A stretch of DNA of 33,045 nt, taken from assembly GCA_021463195.1 (NCBI GenBank), contig JAJTXZ010000054.1, forward strand, positions 1 through 33,045, written 5' to 3'. The translations under genes were made by a program, and so were the position numbers. Below are positions 29,548 to 33,045 of this stretch, piece after piece. How positions within the stretch are numbered: position 1 is the first letter of the stretch; each line of letters starts with the position of its first letter. The notes beneath the pieces were generated by a model. The model made no database searches and was not told the DNA's origin. It saw nothing but the letters and a program-made list of their open reading frames with translations. The DNA comes from Anaerolineae bacterium (GTDB taxonomy: Bacteria; Chloroflexota; Anaerolineae; UBA4142; SHND01).

Positions 29548-31059
29548 ATGGAAATTAAAGTAGAGGTCGGCACGCTCGCGCAATGGCGCGGCGATGGGAT
29601 TGTTGTATCAGTTTGGAAAGAGCAACCTTTGGACTCTGACGCCGCGCAAATCAATGCGGCGCTGGATGGCGAACTGGAACGCGCGCGCGCGATCGCGCCC
29701 TTGGCTTTTCCGACATTAGGCAAATTGCCTGCGGCGCGCCTCGCGCTGATTGATTTGGGCGAACGCGCGAATTTTGATTTGGATGGCGCGCGCCGCGCGG
29801 CGGCAGAGGGCGTCAAAGCGCTGCGCAAGTTGGGCGCTAAACAGGTCGCATTGACGGTGGCGCGCGCGGATTTGGCTTGGGCGGACGCGGCGCAAGCCGC
29901 GGCGGAAGGAATTACGCTGGGCTTGTTTCGTTTTCATAAATATTATACGGCGGCGGCGGACGCGACGCAGCAGGGCGCGTTGCATCAGGAAATTGAAACG
30001 GTGACGCTTTTGGTTGAGGATGCCGCGACATTGGACGCGACGCGCGCGGCGGTGGAACGCGGACGAATCATCGGCGACGCGAAAAATTTCGCGCGCGCGT
30101 TGGCGAACGAACCGGGCAATCAGTTGACGCCGCTATTATTGGCGGAACAGGCGCGCGCGATGAGCGAAAAATACGGTTTGGAATTTTATGTCATTGACCG
30201 CGCCAAGGCGCAAGAACTCGGCATGGGCGCGTTTCTCGCGGTCGGGCAAGGGTCGGCGAATCCACCCGCGCTGATTGTGATGCGTTATTGGGGCGACGCG
30301 ACGCGCAAGGACAAGGCGCTCGGTCTCGTCGGCAAGGGCATCACGTTTGACAGCGGCGGCATTTCGCTCAAACCTTCCGAACATATGGAGGATATGAAAG
30401 GCGACATGTCGGGCGGCGCGGCGGTGATTGGCGCGATGCAAGCGCTCGCGCAGTTGAAACCCAAAGTGAATGTGACGGGCATCGTCGCGGCGGCGGAGAA
30501 TATGCCCAGCGGCGCGGCGTTTCGTCCGGGCGACATTTTGCGCGCGTTGAACGGCAAGACGATTGAAATCAATAACACGGACGCGGAAGGGCGGCTCGTT
30601 CTCGCCGACGCGGTGACGTACGCCAGTCGCGATTTGAAATTGAATCCAATCTTGGACGCGGCGACTTTGACGGGCGCGATTGTGGTGGCGCTCGGTGGAC
30701 AGCGGGCGGGCTTGTTCTCGAACGACGACGCGCTGGCGGAGACGCTGCATGAAATTGGCGAAGCGACGGGCGAGAAAAATTGGCAGATGCCGATGGACCG
30801 CGATTATTTTTTCGCGCTGAGCAGCGATTGGGCGGATTTGAAAAATACCGGCGGGCGACCCGGCGGCGCTATCACCGCCGCGTGGTTTATTCGTGAATTT
30901 GTCGCCGAAGGCACCCAGTGGGCGCATTTGGATATTGCGGGCGCGGCTGGCACGGGCAATGGCAAAGAGCAGGGGTACACCAATAAATGGGGCAATGGCG
31001 CGCCAACGCGCACGTTCGTCGAGTTCGCGCTGCGGACGGCGAACGAAAATGCCAAATGA
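29548..31059 (+). CDS. pepA: Leucyl aminopeptidase (M17 family)
   Basis: This cytosolic two-metal aminopeptidase of 503 residues forms hexamers in the family and trims N-terminal residues from peptides. The C-terminal catalytic domain shows the M17 hallmarks: KGITFDSGGISLKP with metal-binding Lys and Asp, DMKGDMSGGAA with another Asp, and NTDAEGRLVLADA with Asp, Glu and the catalytic Arg. The N-terminal macrodomain-like part (about 1-160) is divergent, as usual. The ATG at 29548 has GGAGG 4 nt upstream. A TTG 16 codons earlier overlaps the TATAAT box and was rejected. In some bacteria PepA also binds DNA, but nothing here indicates that. Confidence 0.95.
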   Translation: MEIKVEVGTLAQWRGDGIVVSVWKEQPLDSDAAQINAALDGELERARAIAPLAFPTLGKLPAARLALIDLGERANFDLDGARRAAAEGVKALRKLGAKQVALTVARADLAWADAAQAAAEGITLGLFRFHKYYTAAADATQQGALHQEIETVTLLVEDAATLDATRAAVERGRIIGDAKNFARALANEPGNQLTPLLLAEQARAMSEKYGLEFYVIDRAKAQELGMGAFLAVGQGSANPPALIVMRYWGDATRKDKALGLVGKGITFDSGGISLKPSEHMEDMKGDMSGGAAVIGAMQALAQLKPKVNVTGIVAAAENMPSGAAFRPGDILRALNGKTIEINNTDAEGRLVLADAVTYASRDLKLNPILDAATLTGAIVVALGGQRAGLFSNDDALAETLHEIGEATGEKNWQMPMDRDYFFALSSDWADLKNTGGRPGGAITAAWFIREFVAEGTQWAHLDIAGAAGTGNGKEQGYTNKWGNGAPTRTFVEFALRTANENAK

Positions 31060-31066
31060 ATAGCGT

Positions 31067-31099
31067 AAAAAAAATCGTCGCATGCGACGATTTTTTTTT
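31067..31099 (+). terminator. Rho-independent terminator of pepA
   Basis: This is a perfect 32-nt palindrome: A8, TCGTCGCATGCGACGA, T8-9. It can also act on the opposite strand. Confidence 0.9.
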
Positions 31100-31111
31100 A
31101 CCACAAACCTA

Positions 31112-31141
31112 TTGACAACGCGAGATTTTTTCCGTTAAACT
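31112..31141 (+). promoter_or_regulatory. Promoter of the secreted protein gene
   Basis: TTGACA (31112-31117) and TAAACT (31136-31141) are separated by 18 bp, or TTAAAC by 17 bp. They lie 79 nt before the ATG. Confidence 0.65.
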
Positions 31142-31220
31142 ACGCGCAGTTTTTTGTTATCCACACAGCGTTGCTGCGCCCCCAAAAGCAGCATACGACA
31201 TTCCTTTCGAGGAGGGCATC

Positions 31221-32870
31221 ATGGACACGGTAAAACGCTTTGCGGTTTTGGCTTTGGCGGTGGGATTGATGTTTTTGGTCGCGGGGAATACGGCGTATGC
31301 CGCGACGTGCACATGGAATGGCAGCGTTGATTCCAATTGGAATACGGCAGGCAATTGGACGGGCTGTACCGGAGGCGGAACACCCGCCGCCGCCGACAAT
31401 GTGCTCCTCGATAATTCTGTGGTGTCCGGAAACTATACAGTCAATCTTCCGACAGGGGATGTAACGATTGCTATCAATAACTTGACCATTACCCCCGGCA
31501 GTGGCAATACGATAACGGTGATACTGCCCAGCGGCAATACGGCTAACCCGGGTTTTAATGTTGGGGATAATACCACTGCGACAGACGATATTATTCTGAA
31601 TAATGGCGCTATCCTCCAAAATTCTTCTGGCGCGAGTTCTTCGGGGAATGGCATTCAAGTCAATGGCACCGGAAATGGCACGGCGCGCATCAACAATGGC
31701 GGGAAATATATTCACAACACACCTCGCTCTACAGATGGAATTGTTCCGCGATTATCCACAGCGTCAGGAACTGAAACCGGTATCTTTGAGTATGATTCAC
31801 CAGGCACCGGCTCTGTACCTATCAGCGCATCGAACAGAAACTATGGCAGTCTCACGCTGACCCGAACGGCAGGGGCGGCAACCTATACAGCGTCGGGGAG
31901 CAATCCTTTGACGGTTCGAGGAAATCTCACTATCAATACCGGAATTACATTCAACAGCGCAATGACTGGGGCATTGAACTTGGCTGGAAATTGGGTGAGC
32001 GATGGCGTCTACTCGACGACTTCACAAACTGTCGTCTTTAACGGCAGCGGCGCCCAAAATCTAACCGCCAGCTCCGCGATCGCATTCTACAACTTGACCA
32101 TCAATAGCGGCGTCACGCTCGTCGAAACCGTAAGCGCGGATAATGTGACCGTCAGCGCTACACTGACCAACAACGGCACAATTCGCAAATCACAGGCCGT
32201 AAACGGCACGGGAACCAAGACCTTTGGGCTGGCGGGGGCGCACAACGGAGCAAATCTTGCCATCAATGTCACGACGCAAGGCACACTCTCGAACTTGCAG
32301 GTAGATCGTATTGACAGCGATCACCCCAACAGTAACGGCGCAAATCAACAGACCGGGCGCTATTGGACGATTACCCCGACAAACAGCGGCTATACCGCAG
32401 ACCTCACCTTGCCGCGCAGCAATGCGGGCGCGCCTTCAGTCTGTAGATATTACAGCGGGACCAGTTGGTGGTGCGCCATAGACGGCAGTGATTCCAATAG
32501 TGTCACCCGCAATAATATCTCTGAATTCTCTGATTGGGCGGTCGGCAATGACGCGCCCACCTCAATCATTCTCGCCGCTTTCAAAGCCAAACTCACGCCC
32601 AAAAACAAAGTCCGCCTAAAATGGCAAACGGCAAACGAATCGGAACTTGTCGGATTTAATTTGTATCGTCGCGCCGGCAAAAACAAGCCGTGGGTCAAAC
32701 TCAATGCCGAACAAATTGACGCTGCCCACATCGGGCAGCCCGAAGGCGGGACTTATCAATGGACTGATAAAACAGCCAAGGCGGGCAAGATTTATCGTTA
32801 TCAATTAGAAATCTTGAAAGGCGGCGGCGCTTCGCTCTGGAGCGAAATCATCAAAGTTACCGTCCCATGA
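31221..32870 (+). CDS. Secreted beta-repeat protein with C-terminal Fn3-like domain
   Basis: This 549-residue exported protein has a clear signal peptide (basic MDTVKRF, hydrophobic core, cleavage expected after AYA at about residue 27). The mature part opens with TWNGSVDSNWNTAGNWTG, a motif seen at the start of many beta-helix surface proteins, then Gly/Asn/Thr-rich short strands (LTINTGI, FYNLTINSGVTL, LTNNGTI) as in autotransporter-like beta-helices (about 30-440). The last 95 residues (about 450-549) form an Fn3-like module with VRLKWQTANESELVGFNLYRR and YRYQLEIL. No sortase or PEP-CTERM anchor is visible. GAGGAGG precedes the ATG. Few GCGCG words occur, unlike the neighbours. The function is unknown; a surface or extracellular role is inferred. 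Confidence 0.85.
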   Translation: MDTVKRFAVLALAVGLMFLVAGNTAYAATCTWNGSVDSNWNTAGNWTGCTGGGTPAAADNVLLDNSVVSGNYTVNLPTGDVTIAINNLTITPGSGNTITVILPSGNTANPGFNVGDNTTATDDIILNNGAILQNSSGASSSGNGIQVNGTGNGTARINNGGKYIHNTPRSTDGIVPRLSTASGTETGIFEYDSPGTGSVPISASNRNYGSLTLTRTAGAATYTASGSNPLTVRGNLTINTGITFNSAMTGALNLAGNWVSDGVYSTTSQTVVFNGSGAQNLTASSAIAFYNLTINSGVTLVETVSADNVTVSATLTNNGTIRKSQAVNGTGTKTFGLAGAHNGANLAINVTTQGTLSNLQVDRIDSDHPNSNGANQQTGRYWTITPTNSGYTADLTLPRSNAGAPSVCRYYSGTSWWCAIDGSDSNSVTRNNISEFSDWAVGNDAPTSIILAAFKAKLTPKNKVRLKWQTANESELVGFNLYRRAGKNKPWVKLNAEQIDAAHIGQPEGGTYQWTDKTAKAGKIYRYQLEILKGGGASLWSEIIKVTVP

Positions 32871-32878
32871 ACAAAACC

Positions 32879-32915
32879 AAGCCCCTGCCGCGTTCGCGTC
32901 GGCAGGGGCTTTTTT
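32879..32915 (+). terminator. Rho-independent terminator of the secreted protein gene
   Basis: AAGCCCCTGCCG (32879-32890) pairs perfectly with CGGCAGGGGCTT (32900-32911) around a 9-nt loop and continues into a run of T. Confidence 0.9.
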
Positions 32916-32983
32916 GTTGTCATGGGCGCATTTTACTTTCGAGGCGAGCTAGTGCATCTTTAACGGACTTGTTGTGTGTCAAG

Positions 32984-33045
32984 ACCTTTGGGGTTTTCGA
33001 CGCGGGTGCGCCAAACCAAGCAAATTGCCCAGAAACCCCAAAGGT
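32984..33045. repeat. Partial copies of palindromic element family 1 at the window end (copy D)
   Basis: ACCTTTGGGGTTT (32984-32996) and AAACCCCAAAGGT (33033-33045) form a 13-bp inverted repeat. The left piece continues as TTTTCGACGCGGGT, like the right half of copy B. The right piece starts ATTGCCCAGAAACCCC, like the left half of copy A. This suggests two adjacent partial copies, the second cut off by the window edge. Confidence 0.55.

Noticed and set aside
30136-31104. Long minus-strand open frame (322 codons) opposite pepA
   Set aside because: It is a shadow of pepA, Arg/His-rich, with no domain or ribosome-binding site. Long antisense frames are expected with this GCG-rich codon use.
1-33045. 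CRISPR arrays, rRNA genes, tRNA genes or a full insertion sequence
   Set aside because: No regularly spaced direct repeats, no rRNA or tRNA-like folds and no transposase were seen. The only mobile DNA recognised is the small palindromic elements and the RHS relic.

Overview
The window is a bacterial chromosome segment, most likely from the phylum Chloroflexota. That assignment is inferred from gene content and style: giant multi-GAF/PAS histidine kinases, an RNase Y/SpoVS neighbourhood, SpoVS outside a sporulation cluster, many small cupin and hemerythrin proteins, and a secreted beta-rich protein with a C-terminal Fn3-like module. No rRNA or tRNA gene was seen to confirm it. The DNA is extremely rich in GCGC/CGCG words in nearly all housekeeping genes.

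Layout. Positions 1-2021 carry an M20D amidohydrolase and an HD-domain protein, closed by a terminator. Positions 2024-6878 (minus) hold three envelope-glycan type genes: a GT4 glycosyltransferase and two polytopic membrane proteins of glycosyltransferase-C type. Positions 6902-12639 (minus) hold a 1666-residue GAF/PAS histidine kinase followed by its OmpR-type response regulator. Position 12955 starts holB (DNA polymerase III delta').

Positions 14069-19763 are the most interesting part: a compact island with two hemerythrins, three cupins, a DUF488 protein, a 7Fe-type ferredoxin, a DUF1858 protein, a DUF2249 domain, a Rieske/DUF2231 membrane protein and a Crp/Fnr-family regulator without iron-sulfur cysteines. 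Three promoters in this island (hemerythrin, ferredoxin, DUF1858 operon) carry the same dyad, TTTGC-N6-GCAA(A/G), always exactly 19 bp before the -10 box. That puts the dyad at about -41.5, the class II activator position. The regulator's recognition helix has Leu-Tyr where CRP has Arg-Glu, consistent with a non-canonical site. The reading is a self-contained oxygen or nitric-oxide response regulon with its own operator code.

After an hsp20 gene, the minus strand carries recA - recX - rny - spoVS - PHP phosphatase (26627 down to 20668). This resembles the recA-rny-ymdB-spoVS order of Bacillus, but ymdB is absent and the recA-recX interval has been opened by an RHS-repeat remnant and a small palindromic element. 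recA has a textbook promoter with a GAAC-N4-GTTC-like LexA box in its spacer. Positions 26940-29297 encode a REC-GAF-histidine kinase, 29548-31059 a leucyl aminopeptidase (pepA), and 31221-32870 a secreted protein whose base composition differs from its neighbours.

Two families of miniature palindromic elements are scattered through the window. Family 1 (about 95 bp, ends CTGGTGATTACCC) has two complete copies with 7-8 bp target duplications and two partial copies. Family 2 (81 bp, core AAATTTGAAATTT) has two gap-free copies with 8-9 bp duplications. Three of the four complete copies sit within about 8 bp of a stop codon.
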